This document shows, piece by piece, positions 35,255 through 44,906 of a stretch of 64,000 nucleotides of DNA. Source of the DNA: Desulfobacter postgatei 2ac9 (GTDB lineage: Bacteria > Desulfobacterota > Desulfobacteria > Desulfobacterales > Desulfobacteraceae). Within the stretch, counting starts at the first letter, position 1. Every line of letters begins with the position of its first letter. The position numbers were made by a program, and so were the translations under genes. A model generated the notes under the pieces. It was not told the origin of the DNA and ran no database searches. It worked only from the letters and a program-made list of their open reading frames with translations. Where the stretch lies: positions 3,645,601-3,709,600 of the forward strand of contig NZ_CM001488.1 in the NCBI RefSeq assembly GCF_000233695.2, in the 5' to 3' direction.

Positions 35255-36082
35255 ATGGATATCACAGAACAGATCATCCGGCTGGCGCTTTTTGAAGATA
35301 CCGGTCTTGGGGATGTGACCACGGAAAGTATTTTCCTTCATCCCCAGGAAAAAACCGCCATTATTGTAGCCAAACAGGATTTTATCCTGGCAGGAACCGA
35401 TGTGGCAAAAAAAGTATTCCATTTTGTAGATCCATCAATGAAGTGTAAAAATCATTTTAATGATTCGGACACCATTAAAAAAGATGAGGTCATATTTAGC
35501 ATCACTGGTGATATCCGCTCTATTCTGACAGCTGAACGTGTGGCTTTAAATTTTCTGCAGCGGCTTTCCGGTATCGCGACCCTGACACGAAAATTTGTCA
35601 AGACCCTGGATAATCCAAAAGTCAGGCTGGTGGACACAAGAAAAACAACACCAGGCTGGCGAAAAATAGAAAAAGATGCTGTCCGGGCAGGGGGGGGATC
35701 TAATCACAGATTTGCCCTTTATGACGGAATTCTGATCAAGGACAACCATATTGCGGCTGCAGGCTCCATTGCGGCGGCCGTTTCTCTTGTCCGGGCCAGG
35801 GCTTGCCATCTGATGAAGGTGGAAGTGGAGGTTTCGGATATGGACCAGGTGCAGCAGGCCCTTGATGCAAGGGCTGATGTTATTATGCTGGACAATATGG
35901 ACATTGATGCCATGACCAAAGCCGTGACGCTGATTGGAAAGCGGGCGATGGTGGAAGCCTCGGGTAATGTCAGTTTGAAGACGTTAAATGCCATTGCCGG
36001 AACCGGTGTGGATATTATTTCCTGCGGCGCACTCACCCATCAGGCGGTATCTGTGGATCTAAGTTTGCGTATTCAAAATTAA
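35255..36082 (+). CDS. nadC: Nicotinate-nucleotide pyrophosphorylase (carboxylating)
   Basis: 275 residues. Converts quinolinate and PRPP to nicotinate mononucleotide in NAD synthesis. Motifs: EDTGLGDVT, ALNFLQRLSGIAT, DTRKTTPGWR (quinolinate-binding Arg/Lys), GGGSNHRFALYDGILIKDNH, and the phosphate-binding EASGNVSLKT with GVDIISCGALTH. Standard length. Twelve bases after valS and 16 before the next gene, so probably one transcript. Confidence 0.96.
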   Translation: MDITEQIIRLALFEDTGLGDVTTESIFLHPQEKTAIIVAKQDFILAGTDVAKKVFHFVDPSMKCKNHFNDSDTIKKDEVIFSITGDIRSILTAERVALNFLQRLSGIATLTRKFVKTLDNPKVRLVDTRKTTPGWRKIEKDAVRAGGGSNHRFALYDGILIKDNHIAAAGSIAAAVSLVRARACHLMKVEVEVSDMDQVQQALDARADVIMLDNMDIDAMTKAVTLIGKRAMVEASGNVSLKTLNAIAGTGVDIISCGALTHQAVSVDLSLRIQN

Positions 36083-36098
36083 TTTTGAGAAATATGGT

Positions 36099-37076
36099 AT
36101 GCTGACAATTTCCAGAATTTGTTTGCTCTTGCTCCTTGTGTTAACGATATTCATCACACCTTCCTATGCAGTAACGCTACAAAATTCAACATCGACAAAT
36201 GAGAACATAAATCTGTATGAACTCAAGGATCAGACCTATTATTTTCCGGCTAATTACGCTTTAAATGATAAAACAGTCTTTTTACCTTTGCGAAGATGGG
36301 ATCTGATTTTTACAGGTGACCATATTAATCAAATTGATGACCCCGTGGACCGTGAAAATATCAATTATGTAATTCCAGGGCCTTTTAACCATGTTATGGT
36401 GTATATGGGAAAAGATTCAAAAGGGCTGGCGTATGCAATTGAACTCAATCTATATTCGCTGGAAGGCGGTGGCCGCTTATCGTTAATCTGCCTGGGATCT
36501 GATTTTGGAATCCTTCGCCACCCAGAGACTCAACGTATTCACGATAAACGTATGATGGAGAATCGTTGGGCAATGCGGTTTATCAATACTGCATATGAGC
36601 AGGTGCGCACCCATGAAGATTTACTCTTTTCAAGATTGGAAAACGACTTGGCAACAAATCTTCCTTATCAATTTGTACTTGAGCACTCAGGCCAACTGTG
36701 GGATCGCTATATCTATTTGATTGATGATGGATTTGAAGGGGGGGCTGGCTGTTCCGACTATTGGACCACCTTGTTTGAGGTGTATGCAGGTCTTTGTATT
36801 AAGAATGTCAGAATGAGTGCTCAGGAAATGGTGGAGTATGCTCGTAACAGCCCGGAAGGGCGTCTGGCATATGTCCCAACGGAAGTGAGTCCATTTTCGA
36901 ATCCGGTTTTCGTTTATCAATTGCTGGCTATGGGATTCCAAATCGTACCTGATGCCCCCCATGTAGACAGTTGTGACGGCACAGAAGAGACCGGCATTGT
37001 GTTACCCTATCTGATCATGCAAAGCGATCTGCTCGAAGAAATTCAAGCGTTGAAATCGCCTTTTTCCGTATTCTGA
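36099..37076 (+). CDS. Exported permuted papain-fold protein, YiiX/YebB-like
   Basis: 325 residues. A signal peptide (about 1-24, LLLLLVLTIFITPSYA) sends it to the periplasm. The region RRWDLIFTGDHIN then FNHVMVYMGKD (His near residue 99) and GGAGCSDYWTTLFE (Cys near 219) has the His-before-Cys order of circularly permuted NlpC/P60-like (YiiX/YebB) enzymes, which act on peptidoglycan peptides, lipids or amide bonds. Assignment rests on motif order only. The gene is followed by a long hairpin that faces the disrupted DUF4214 gene. Confidence 0.55.
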   Translation: MLTISRICLLLLLVLTIFITPSYAVTLQNSTSTNENINLYELKDQTYYFPANYALNDKTVFLPLRRWDLIFTGDHINQIDDPVDRENINYVIPGPFNHVMVYMGKDSKGLAYAIELNLYSLEGGGRLSLICLGSDFGILRHPETQRIHDKRMMENRWAMRFINTAYEQVRTHEDLLFSRLENDLATNLPYQFVLEHSGQLWDRYIYLIDDGFEGGAGCSDYWTTLFEVYAGLCIKNVRMSAQEMVEYARNSPEGRLAYVPTEVSPFSNPVFVYQLLAMGFQIVPDAPHVDSCDGTEETGIVLPYLIMQSDLLEEIQALKSPFSVF

Positions 37077-37106
37077 TTTCTGTCTTTGGGCAAAAGATGA
37101 TGAATG

Positions 37107-37140
37107 GAATGGATGATATCCCTGGATACCATCCATTCTT
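37107..37140. terminator. Bidirectional hairpin between convergent genes
   Basis: GAATGGATGATATCC (37107-37121) pairs with GGATACCATCCATTC (37124-37138) at 14 of 15 positions around a two-base loop. T runs are short on both sides. It lies between the plus-strand YiiX-like gene and the minus-strand DUF4214 gene. Confidence 0.6.
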
Positions 37141-37147
37141 GACCTAT

Positions 37148-38108
37148 CTATTTTACTGTGTATGCACAGTTGTCAAAGGTGATGGTTTTTGTTTCAGAAT
37201 CCCCTGTGATGACAATAGTACCGCCTGCGGCGGTATCCGTACAAACCTCCTGATCCATTACTATATCATTGAAAAGAACTCTATACTCGCCTACGGTGAT
37301 GGGAGCGACGGGTGTTGATATGATGGTTTGAGGTGACGTTGTGCTATCTATTCTTGCTGTTCCTTCGACATCGCCTTCATGGGTCGTCAAGTCTAATTCC
37401 ATATCGTAAATATCAGTGGAGACAGGCGTTACAATGATCGTTCCGGAGGCTTGCATGTCCGAGGTTTCAAAATTGGTAAGTGTGAGGATAATGGGTTGTT
37501 CGGATGAATCGCTAAAAGGCATGCTGATTTCCATTCTGCCGTTCATTGAAACGTCTACAGATTGAAGATTTGAAAAATTAAGGTTTGCCTGTATAATCGC
37601 GTCTTCTCCGGATGCGGCCAGACTTATTTCGAGTGTCATGGCTCCGTTAAGAATCAGCCGGCTGTCCCGCTGGACATTTGTTGCGGTGATGGCTGCATTG
37701 GCGGAAAGGCCGGTTTCAGTCATAACGATATCGGTAATATTGATTAGCACCAGACCTGTATATGTTGAACTGCTTCCTTCAGGGGTATATCCGGCACCGA
37801 AATCAGCGCTGACATTTATGACAGAGGGCAAATTTGAAATGTCCAGAGTCTGCATAGGGGGGGTGATGGTTACCACAGAAGAGTCGCCATTTAAAATTTC
37901 TTCCAGCAGGGTTGAAATTTCGTCAATCATGGGAGACATATCACTTACAGAAGAGATCAGCGCAAGGTAGCTCTCAATGTCCGTTTCCAGTTCAGACGGA
38001 ATCGCTGCTGCGATGTATGCTTGGGCATCCTCTATGCTAAAATTACTATCTGTCGCAGACATTATGATGTTTTTTGCCCACTCCATAAAATTTTCATTGG
38101 GTGTTAAG
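37148..38108 (-). pseudogene. 3' part of a DUF4214 exported protein gene, cut by IS630
   Basis: About 320 codons that begin inside the left end of the insertion element (the only starts, TTG and ATG, lie in IS sequence). The first residues after the junction (YLTPNENFMEWAKNIIMSA) fit the usual continuation of a DUF4214 module. The rest is rich in Ser, Thr, Ile and Val in beta-strand patterns, with a Cys pair near the end (MDQEVCTDTAAG and FDNCAYTVK) that could form a disulfide. It is the C-terminal, probably surface-exposed domain of the protein whose start lies at 39228-39721. Confidence 0.7.
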
Positions 38109-38110
38109 TA

Positions 38111-39225
38111 CATGGACAAATATAAATCCAGGTTAAGAAAACGAAATTGTAAATTCCTTACCGACGCTTGCCAATATATTATTCAACTCAGTTTTCAAAA
38201 ATTCAAATCCTTTATAAGCAGATGTTGATAGCCAAAAGTACTTGATATGTTTCCATAAAATTTCAATCAGATTCAACTCCGGTGAATATTTGGGGATAAA
38301 GTATAGAAAAAGGCCTCTTTCTTCCCATGTCCCAATTTGAGATTTAAAAATGGCGCTGTGATGTATTGGAGCATTATCCAGAACAACAATGGTTCTTTTT
38401 GTTATGTAACGTGAAAACGCATCAAAGCAGGCGGTTACAATATCTGAAGTAACTGAGCAGTCAAAAACGCAAGGAAAGAAATCATTTTGCTTATTCAAGA
38501 ATCCCAACACATTGATTCTTGAGGTTTTTCCACTCGGAAGCAAAAGCTGCTCATCCTCATCTTGCCAGGCATATGGAATCTCAGGCACGCCGGTAAAGCC
38601 AGATTCATCAAAATAATACAAGTCAATGATATTTGCCTGATCTTCATCTTTCAAGATTTCAATTTCCTTTTGCGCTTCCCTGAACTCGTTCTCATTGCGT
38701 TTGCTTTTGAGAGATTTCCGTCCTCGACACCAACGTCAGTTTTTTTTTATAATCCGTTTCAGGGTTTTTACGCTGACTTTTTTACCAAACTTTTCCTGTA
38801 TTTCAGTAATGGCACTTTTAAGTTGTCTTGGATTTTTCTTCACAATATCAATAACTTCATCATGCATCTCACTATGGATCAGCGGCGTTCTTCCAGAACG
38901 TGGTTTATCAATTAAAGAGTCAAATTGATATTTTTCCCATCCATCAATCCACTTCGAAACTGTTTCCTGAGTGGTCAAACATATTTGTGAAATCTGACTG
39001 ATACTATACCCAGAGTTGCTCAATCGGATTGCTTGAGCCCTGAGTTTAGTACGGTTTGACTCTTCATCCGAAAATTCAATAAGTGACAGCCATTTTAATG
39101 CCAACGGCTCAATTGGAGAAATAAATTTTTTACCCGTACGTCTCATCTGATATCCTTGCTATGCAAATTTAAAAAACAATGATTTGTTGCAAAGCAAGAT
39201 TATACAGGAATTATATTTGTCCACC
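38111..39225 (-). mobile_element. IS630-family insertion sequence
   Basis: About 1115 bp bounded by inverted repeats sharing a perfect TGGACAAATATAA core (38113-38125 and 39211-39223) with further partial matches inward. A TA dinucleotide flanks each side (38109-38110 and 39226-39227), as expected for the TA target of the IS630/Tc1 group. It carries one transposase gene on the minus strand. It interrupts a DUF4214 gene. Confidence 0.85.
38133..39146 (-). pseudogene. IS630-family transposase with an in-frame TGA
   Basis: The N-terminal part (39146-38736, 136 residues) has the helix-turn-helix domains (YSISQISQICLTTQETVSKW, LIDKPRSGRTPLI). The catalytic part (from about 38735 down) has the DDE set: YYFDESGF, VVLDNAPIHHS and NLIEILW. 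Both parts are in the same frame, split by a TGA at 38736-38738 just after an A8 run. The residues right after the stop (RW.RGRKSLKSKRNENEF) continue the family pattern, so this is most simply a nonsense mutation. Readthrough or a compensating slip on the A run cannot be excluded. Confidence 0.8.
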
Positions 39226-39227
39226 TA

Positions 39228-39721
39228 CTTAAATCTCCGATTTTGGATTTCGCAAACAAAAGGCCGATTTCGGTCTTTTTGGCCAACATAGCGGCATCTG
39301 TTGCACTGCCGGTTTGAGCTTTTGCACCATTAATGATCGTCATGATAGCCTGGTCGCGCCTAAACAGACCGCGGTCCAGCCCATCTACCCAATAGGCAAG
39401 CCCTGCTTGCGCTGGATCACGGCTTAATGTATTGTTATAAACGGTCGTAATGAATGTGCTATTGCTGGATCCTTCTGGAAATTTTGCCTGGGTTTCCGGT
39501 TGGTCAAAAAAAGATTGTGCCACATTCTCAATTGTAAATTTCCCGGTTTCAACGGCATTGGTCCAGTACTCTAAACCGCTTAAGGCTGGCGCCCTCTCAA
39601 ACGTTGCTACATAAATTTCAGTAACAAGTTCTTGGATTTCCTCATGAGATAGAGAGCTATCGGCATGAGAATTACCGTACAGTAAAAACAACCCCATTAC
39701 GACCAATAGAATTTTTTTCAT
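39228..39721 (-). pseudogene. 5' part of a DUF4214 exported protein gene, cut by IS630
   Basis: Starts with a signal peptide (MKKILLVVMGLFLLYGNSHA) and continues as a DUF4214 domain (VTEIYVATFERAPALSGLEYW, VYNNTLSRDPAQAGLAYWVD, a domain found in exported and S-layer-like proteins). The frame enters the insertion element and stops eight codons later. The remaining 960 bases of the gene lie at 37148-38108. Joining the two at a single TA leaves a frame offset, so an extra small change accompanied or followed the insertion. Confidence 0.75.
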
Positions 39722-39862
39722 GTGTACCTCATTCTTTTTAAATTAAATTTAGAAAAAATAACAGGATCACCTGTGAATGTGCCCTGCTTTATTTACGCCC
39801 TTTTCTTCTTTTTTGAATAAATTAAAATTTTATCATGGATTATTAATTTTTAGAAGACGAAA

Positions 39863-40762
39863 TTAACGGGCTACGGTTAACTGGTTGCGGCCGTTTTTCT
39901 TGGAAAGGTATAATGCGTTATCTGTGCGTTTGATAAATGAGGTAAGGTCTTCACCCTTGACAATCTGTGCTGCCCCGATGCTTACGGTTACTGATGTCTT
40001 CACACCGTGTTTCGGTATGAAGACCGCTTTTTGCACATTGTCTTTAATGCGGCTGCCCACCAGACAGGCTTCATTCAACTCTGTTTCCGGTAAAATCACG
40101 GCAAATTCCTCACCCCCGTAGCGGTAGGCGGAGTCCATGCTGCGCAGACAGGAAGAGATGATCATGCCCATGCTCATCAGCACTTTATCTCCTTCTAAAT
40201 GTCCCCAGGTATCGTTGTATTTTTTAAAAAAATCGATATCCAGCATAAGCAGTGATAAATTCCGGGAATAGCGCTGAGAACGTTCGACCTCCTGCTTGAT
40301 CTGATGAAAAAACTGTCGGGAATTGAACAGGCCTGTTAACCCGTCGGTTATGGCCAGCTGCTTCATATCTTTTAGAAGCTTATCTCTTTCCCTTTTAAAT
40401 GCAGCTTCCCTGAGCATTCGTTTGATTCTTAAGTTCAGTTCTTCAAAGCGGAACGGCTTGAAGATGAAATCACTAGCTCCGGCATTAATGGCCTCCTCAT
40501 AGGAATAATCAGCAGAATAGCCGGTCATGACCATGACATCAATATCGTACTGATCCCTGATCAGCCGGGTTAGTTCAAGTCCGTCCATTCCCTGCATCAT
40601 AATATCGGTCAAAACAATATCGGGTTTAAACGTTTTCAGAATATCAACGGCCTGGAATGCACTGTCAGCACTTTTGACCTCATAGTCCATAAGGCTTAAA
40701 AATTCTTCTACAGATTCTTTAATTGCTATATCATCATCAACAATGAGGATGGCATGGGCCAT
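39863..40762 (-). CDS. Response regulator with GGDEF output (diguanylate cyclase)
   Basis: 299 residues from ATG 40762, chosen for the GGAGAAG ribosome site; the longer frame has no good start. The receiver domain (about 3-118) has the acidic pocket DDD and the phospho-acceptor Asp in DIVLTDIMMQGMDG. The GGDEF domain (about 150-299) has the active form GGEEF (YRYGGEEFAVI) preceded by RSMD five residues upstream, a product-inhibition I-site. It should make cyclic di-GMP when phosphorylated. No partner kinase is adjacent. It is transcribed divergently from lepA. Confidence 0.9.
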   Translation of the reverse strand: MAHAILIVDDDIAIKESVEEFLSLMDYEVKSADSAFQAVDILKTFKPDIVLTDIMMQGMDGLELTRLIRDQYDIDVMVMTGYSADYSYEEAINAGASDFIFKPFRFEELNLRIKRMLREAAFKRERDKLLKDMKQLAITDGLTGLFNSRQFFHQIKQEVERSQRYSRNLSLLMLDIDFFKKYNDTWGHLEGDKVLMSMGMIISSCLRSMDSAYRYGGEEFAVILPETELNEACLVGSRIKDNVQKAVFIPKHGVKTSVTVSIGAAQIVKGEDLTSFIKRTDNALYLSKKNGRNQLTVAR

Positions 40763-40844
40763 TGGCTTCTCCGATACAAATAGAATGCCCTGAACAGCGG
40801 CTTTTCTTGACACTGTAAAATACAATTGATAAATGTATAGCCTT

Positions 40845-40872
40845 AGTATGATATATTTAGCTTTTTTGTCAA
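40845..40872 (-). promoter_or_regulatory. Predicted promoter of the receiver-GGDEF gene
   Basis: On the minus strand, TTGACA (40872-40867), 16-base spacer, CATACT (40850-40845). It overlaps the upstream region of the divergent lepA, so the two units may compete for polymerase. Confidence 0.4.
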
Positions 40873-40891
40873 CGCTTAGTTTGGAGCCTAA

Positions 40892-42694
40892 TTGAAATAC
40901 GATCACCCTCATATTAGAAATTTTTCTATTATTGCGCATATCGACCATGGTAAATCAACCCTGTCGGACAGATTGATACAACTATCCGGTATTATAGAGG
41001 ATCGGGATATGAAAGAGCAGATCCTGGACTCCATGGATATTGAGAGGGAAAGGGGAATCACCATAAAATCCCAGACTGTCTCCCTTCCTTATACGGCACC
41101 GGACGGCAGTAAGTTTCTGCTGAACCTCATTGATACACCGGGGCATGTGGATTTTTCCTATGAAGTGTCAAGGGCCCTTGCCTCCTGCGAAGGCGCTTTG
41201 ATATTGGCCGACGCATCCCAGGGGGTAGAGGCCCAGACCCTTGCCAACCTCTATCTTGCCATGGAACATGGGCTTGAGGTTCTTCCGATCATCAATAAAA
41301 TTGACCTGCCTTCTGCTGAGATCGAATGGGTCAAAAACCAGATTGATGAAGATTTAGGCCTTGACAGTGAACAGGCGCTCCTTGTGTCTGCAAAAGTGGG
41401 CACAGGTGTGGACAAGGTTTTTCAGGCCATTGTTGACAGGATACCCCCTCCCACCGTGGAAAATACGGGCGCATTCAAGGCGTTGATATTTGATTCTCAC
41501 TATGATGCTTTCAGAGGGGTTATCATTCATGTCCGGATTTTTGAGGGAAATATCAAAAAAGGGGACCGGATACAATTTATGTCCAATAATGCGACGTATA
41601 AGGTCGAAGAAGTGGGACTGTTCCAGATCAAGCGCAATCCCCAGAAAAGCCTTGAAGCAGGGCAGGTTGGGTATTTTATTGCAGGGATAAAGCTTATATC
41701 CGATGTCAAAATCGGCGATACGGTGACCATGCCGGACAAAAGGTGCGACAAAGCACTCGGCGGTTTCAGGGAACCCACGCCTGTCGTGTTTTCGTCAATG
41801 TATCCGGTGGCATCCGATGATTATGTGGAATTGACCGAAGCCCTGGAAAAACTCAAGCTGAATGATGCCTCCCTGATTTATGAAAAAGATTCGTCTGCAG
41901 CACTGGGTTTCGGGTACCGATGTGGGTTCCTGGGGCTTTTACATCTTGAAGTCGTGCAGGAACGCCTTGAGCGGGAATATGACATTTCACTGATTTTAAC
42001 CTCGCCTTCGGTCCAGTATGAAGTCACATACGTGTCAGGGGAAGTTAAGATAATTGATAATCCAACGGAATACCCTGATCCCACAGAAATCAAATGCGTC
42101 AGGGAGCCCATTATTAAAGCGTCCATTATTGTACCGGATAAGTATATGGGAAATGTCATGCAGGTTTGTCATGAATTTCGTGGCGTCAGTACCAATTATC
42201 AGTATCTGACCTCAAACCGTATGGAAATGAAATTTATTCTGCCTTTGGCCGAGGTGGTTTATGAATTTTATGACCGTCTTAAAAGTGTGACCCAGGGATA
42301 TGGCTCCTTTGATTATCAAATGGCCGGCTTTCAGGAAACAAATCTTGTAAAATTGGATTTTCTGATAAACGGAGAACGCGTGGATGCGCTTTCCATGCTG
42401 ATTCACCGGGACAAGGCAGAGACCAAGGCAAGGGCTGCCTGCAAAAAACTGCGTGAAGAAATCCCAAGACAGCAGTTTAAAATACCCATCCAGGGCGCCA
42501 TTGGCGGCAAAATTATTGCGAGAGAAACCATTTCAGCCTATCGCAAAGATGTTACAGCCAAATGTTATGGCGGTGATATTTCAAGAAAGCGTAAGCTTCT
42601 GGAAAAACAAAAAAAAGGCAAAAAAAGAATGAAGATGGTGGGGTCAGTGGAAATCCCACAGTCGGCGTTCCTGTCTGTGTTGAAATCTGATTGA
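40892..42694 (+). CDS. lepA: Elongation factor 4 (LepA)
   Basis: 600 residues. The translational GTPase that acts on stalled or misassembling ribosomes. G1 AHIDHGKSTLSD, G2/G3 ERGITIKSQT and DTPGHVDF, G4 INKIDLP. The C-terminal LepA-specific domain is rich in Lys (KLLEKQKKGKKRMK). The start is a TTG with GGAG five to six bases upstream; the protein then begins as family members do (HIRNFSIIAHIDH). It ends at a 28-bp palindromic terminator. Confidence 0.97.
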   Translation: MKYDHPHIRNFSIIAHIDHGKSTLSDRLIQLSGIIEDRDMKEQILDSMDIERERGITIKSQTVSLPYTAPDGSKFLLNLIDTPGHVDFSYEVSRALASCEGALILADASQGVEAQTLANLYLAMEHGLEVLPIINKIDLPSAEIEWVKNQIDEDLGLDSEQALLVSAKVGTGVDKVFQAIVDRIPPPTVENTGAFKALIFDSHYDAFRGVIIHVRIFEGNIKKGDRIQFMSNNATYKVEEVGLFQIKRNPQKSLEAGQVGYFIAGIKLISDVKIGDTVTMPDKRCDKALGGFREPTPVVFSSMYPVASDDYVELTEALEKLKLNDASLIYEKDSSAALGFGYRCGFLGLLHLEVVQERLEREYDISLILTSPSVQYEVTYVSGEVKIIDNPTEYPDPTEIKCVREPIIKASIIVPDKYMGNVMQVCHEFRGVSTNYQYLTSNRMEMKFILPLAEVVYEFYDRLKSVTQGYGSFDYQMAGFQETNLVKLDFLINGERVDALSMLIHRDKAETKARAACKKLREEIPRQQFKIPIQGAIGGKIIARETISAYRKDVTAKCYGGDISRKRKLLEKQKKGKKRMKMVGSVEIPQSAFLSVLKSD

Positions 42695-42707
42695 GTTGTG
42701 TCGAAAA

Positions 42708-42735
42708 CCCCCCTGACTTTTAAAAGTCAGGGGGG
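42708..42735. terminator. Bidirectional terminator between lepA and cimA
   Basis: A perfect 28-bp palindrome: CCCCCCTGACTTTT followed by AAAAGTCAGGGGGG. It serves the convergent lepA and ilv-cimA transcripts. The classical T tail is short, but the stem is very strong. Confidence 0.7.
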
Positions 42736-42763
42736 TCATGAAGCCCGTCATCACCTAGTCTAT

Positions 42764-44404
42764 TTATGCTGATATTAGATTCTTTTTATTCTTTTCATCA
42801 TTTTTCTGCCCTTTATGTTCCAGCGACAGTTTATACTGAAAGCTGTCCGCCAGAGCCTGCCAGGAGGCTTCAATGATATCCTCGGAAACACCAATGGTTG
42901 AAAAGATGTGGTCTGTATCCCGTGATTCAATCAACACCCTGACCCTGGCATCTGTGCCGTCGGATCCGTCAATGACGCGAACCTTAAAATCCACCAGATG
43001 AAGATCCCTGACGCTGGGATACATGGTCGCCAATGCCTTTCTCAGGGCATTATCAAGGGCAGATACCGGACCTTCGCCTTCGGCTGAAGTGATTTCGGTT
43101 TTGTCTCCAACCCGGATTTTTATCATGGCATGGGAATAACAGGGTCGTTCCTTGTCCTTTTCCACCACCACCCTGAAGGATTCGAGTTCAAAATGGGATT
43201 GATATTGCTCGGTGAGTTTTTCCATGAGCAGTTTAAGGGTTCCTTCGGCCGCATCAAACTCATAGCCTTCGTTTTCCATCTCCTTGATGTTGTTGACAAT
43301 CAGAGATTTTTTGGATTCATCATCGCCCAGATCAACCCCAAGCTCCTTGGCCTTGTAGGCGATGTTGCTCTTGCCGGACTGCTCGGAGACCAGAACCCTG
43401 CGGCGGTTGCCCACAATTTCCGGAACCATGTGCTCATAAGCTTTGGGATTTTTCATGATGGCCGACACATGAACCCCGCCTTTATGCGTGAAAGCAGAAC
43501 GGCCCACAAATGGTCTGCTGGACACGGGCGCCATATTGGCCGTCTCCGATACAAACCTGGACAGCGCCCGTAGTTTGGCCAGGTTCTCTTGGCTGATACA
43601 CTCTCTGTTCATTTTAAGGGACAGGATAGGGATAATCGCTGTGAGATCGGCGTTGCCGCAGCGTTCCCCATATCCGTTTATCGTGCCCTGCACCATGGTC
43701 GCACCGGCATGAACCGCGTTGATGGTGTTGGCAACAGCCATGGCACAGTCATTGTGTGTATGCACGCCGAAAATGACATCATCATAATCCTTAAAATGGG
43801 CAATGGTTGCCCGGGTGATGGTGTCGATATCACAGGGGAGGCTGCCGCCGTTGGTATCGCAAAGCACCAGGCATCTGCTCCCGCCTTTCACAGCCGCTTC
43901 CAGGGTTTCTAAAGCAAAATCGGCATTGGCTTTATATCCGTCATAAAAATGTTCGGCATCATAGAGCACTTCACGGCCCTGGGCCTTGAGATAGGATACG
44001 GTTTGTGTAATCATGGCAAGGTTTTCTTCCCGGGTATTATTCATAATGTCAATTACATGCAGGTCCCAGGATTTGCCGAAAATCGTTACCACAGGCGCAC
44101 CTGAATCGATAAGCGCCTTGATGTTGCCGTCTTGTTCACAGGTTGAGTTTTGTCTTCTCGTGGATCCGAATGCACAGATCTTGGCCTGTTTGAACTGCTT
44201 ATCCCTGACCAGATCAAAAAACGCCTGGGCCCCGGGATTGGATCCTGGCCAGCCCCCTTCAATGTAGTGGATTCCGGCATCATCAAGGCGCATGGCGATC
44301 TTAAGCTTATCCTCGGGGGAGAAGAATATGTTCTCCCCCTGCATCCCGTCACGCAAGGTGGTGTCGTAAAGCAAGGCTTTTTTCTTCGCTTTTACCGTAT
44401 TCAT
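42764..44404 (-). CDS. cimA: Citramalate synthase
   Basis: 546 residues. Condenses pyruvate and acetyl-CoA to (R)-citramalate, the threonine-independent entry to isoleucine. HMGL-like TIM barrel (LLYDTTLRDGMQGEN, HTHNDCAMAVAN metal-binding His pair) and a C-terminal LeuA-type allosteric domain (about 420-520). The long form with IHYIEGGWPGSNP matches the CimA subgroup of Geobacter-like bacteria and not 2-isopropylmalate synthase. The start overlaps the ilvN stop by four bases. It is the last gene of the ilv operon, consistent with isoleucine made from pyruvate. Confidence 0.9.
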   Translation of the reverse strand: MNTVKAKKKALLYDTTLRDGMQGENIFFSPEDKLKIAMRLDDAGIHYIEGGWPGSNPGAQAFFDLVRDKQFKQAKICAFGSTRRQNSTCEQDGNIKALIDSGAPVVTIFGKSWDLHVIDIMNNTREENLAMITQTVSYLKAQGREVLYDAEHFYDGYKANADFALETLEAAVKGGSRCLVLCDTNGGSLPCDIDTITRATIAHFKDYDDVIFGVHTHNDCAMAVANTINAVHAGATMVQGTINGYGERCGNADLTAIIPILSLKMNRECISQENLAKLRALSRFVSETANMAPVSSRPFVGRSAFTHKGGVHVSAIMKNPKAYEHMVPEIVGNRRRVLVSEQSGKSNIAYKAKELGVDLGDDESKKSLIVNNIKEMENEGYEFDAAEGTLKLLMEKLTEQYQSHFELESFRVVVEKDKERPCYSHAMIKIRVGDKTEITSAEGEGPVSALDNALRKALATMYPSVRDLHLVDFKVRVIDGSDGTDARVRVLIESRDTDHIFSTIGVSEDIIEASWQALADSFQYKLSLEHKGQKNDEKNKKNLISA

Positions 44405-44892
44405 TTTCCGTTCTCCCTGCCAAGGGCTATGGTGCCGGTGGACGCAATTTCAATAATGCCCATGGGTTTCATCAGCTCAATAAACGCATGGATTTTTCCG
44501 GAATCACCCGACACTTCCACAATAAAATGTGAGACTCCCACATCAACGATCCTGGATCTGAAAATATCAACGATACGCATAATTTCGGCCCGTTTTTCAG
44601 TTTTTGCATGAACTTTGACGAGGACAAGCTCACGCTCCACGTACTTTTTTTCCGTTAAATCATTAACCGTTATGACATTGATCAGTTTATGCAGCTGCTT
44701 TTTGATCTGTTCTATGACGTGTTCGTCACAGAAGGTGGCCAGGGTGACCACTGAGACGTCCGGCTCTGCTGTTTTTGCAACGCTTAAGGAGTCAATGTTA
44801 AACCCGCGGCCGGAGAACAGGCCTGAAATCCGGGACAGAACCCCCGGTTCATTGTCCACAAGAATGGATAAAATATATCTGTTGGTTTCCAT
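44401..44892 (-). CDS. ilvN: Acetolactate synthase small subunit
   Basis: 163 residues. The regulatory subunit that confers valine feedback on IlvB. N-terminal ACT domain (SILVDNEPGVLSRISGLFSGRGFNI) and the family C-terminal domain (LVLVKVHAKTEKRAEIM, FIVEVSGDSGKIHAFIELM). Length matches the IlvH/IlvN type. It lies 14 bases after ilvB and overlaps cimA. Confidence 0.95.
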   Translation of the reverse strand: METNRYILSILVDNEPGVLSRISGLFSGRGFNIDSLSVAKTAEPDVSVVTLATFCDEHVIEQIKKQLHKLINVITVNDLTEKKYVERELVLVKVHAKTEKRAEIMRIVDIFRSRIVDVGVSHFIVEVSGDSGKIHAFIELMKPMGIIEIASTGTIALGRENGK

Positions 44893-44906
44893 ATCAATTA
44901 TCCTTT

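Noticed and set aside
38736-38738. Selenocysteine reading of the TGA in the transposase
   Set aside because: Transposases of this family do not use selenocysteine and no SECIS-like hairpin is apparent just downstream; a nonsense mutation is simpler.
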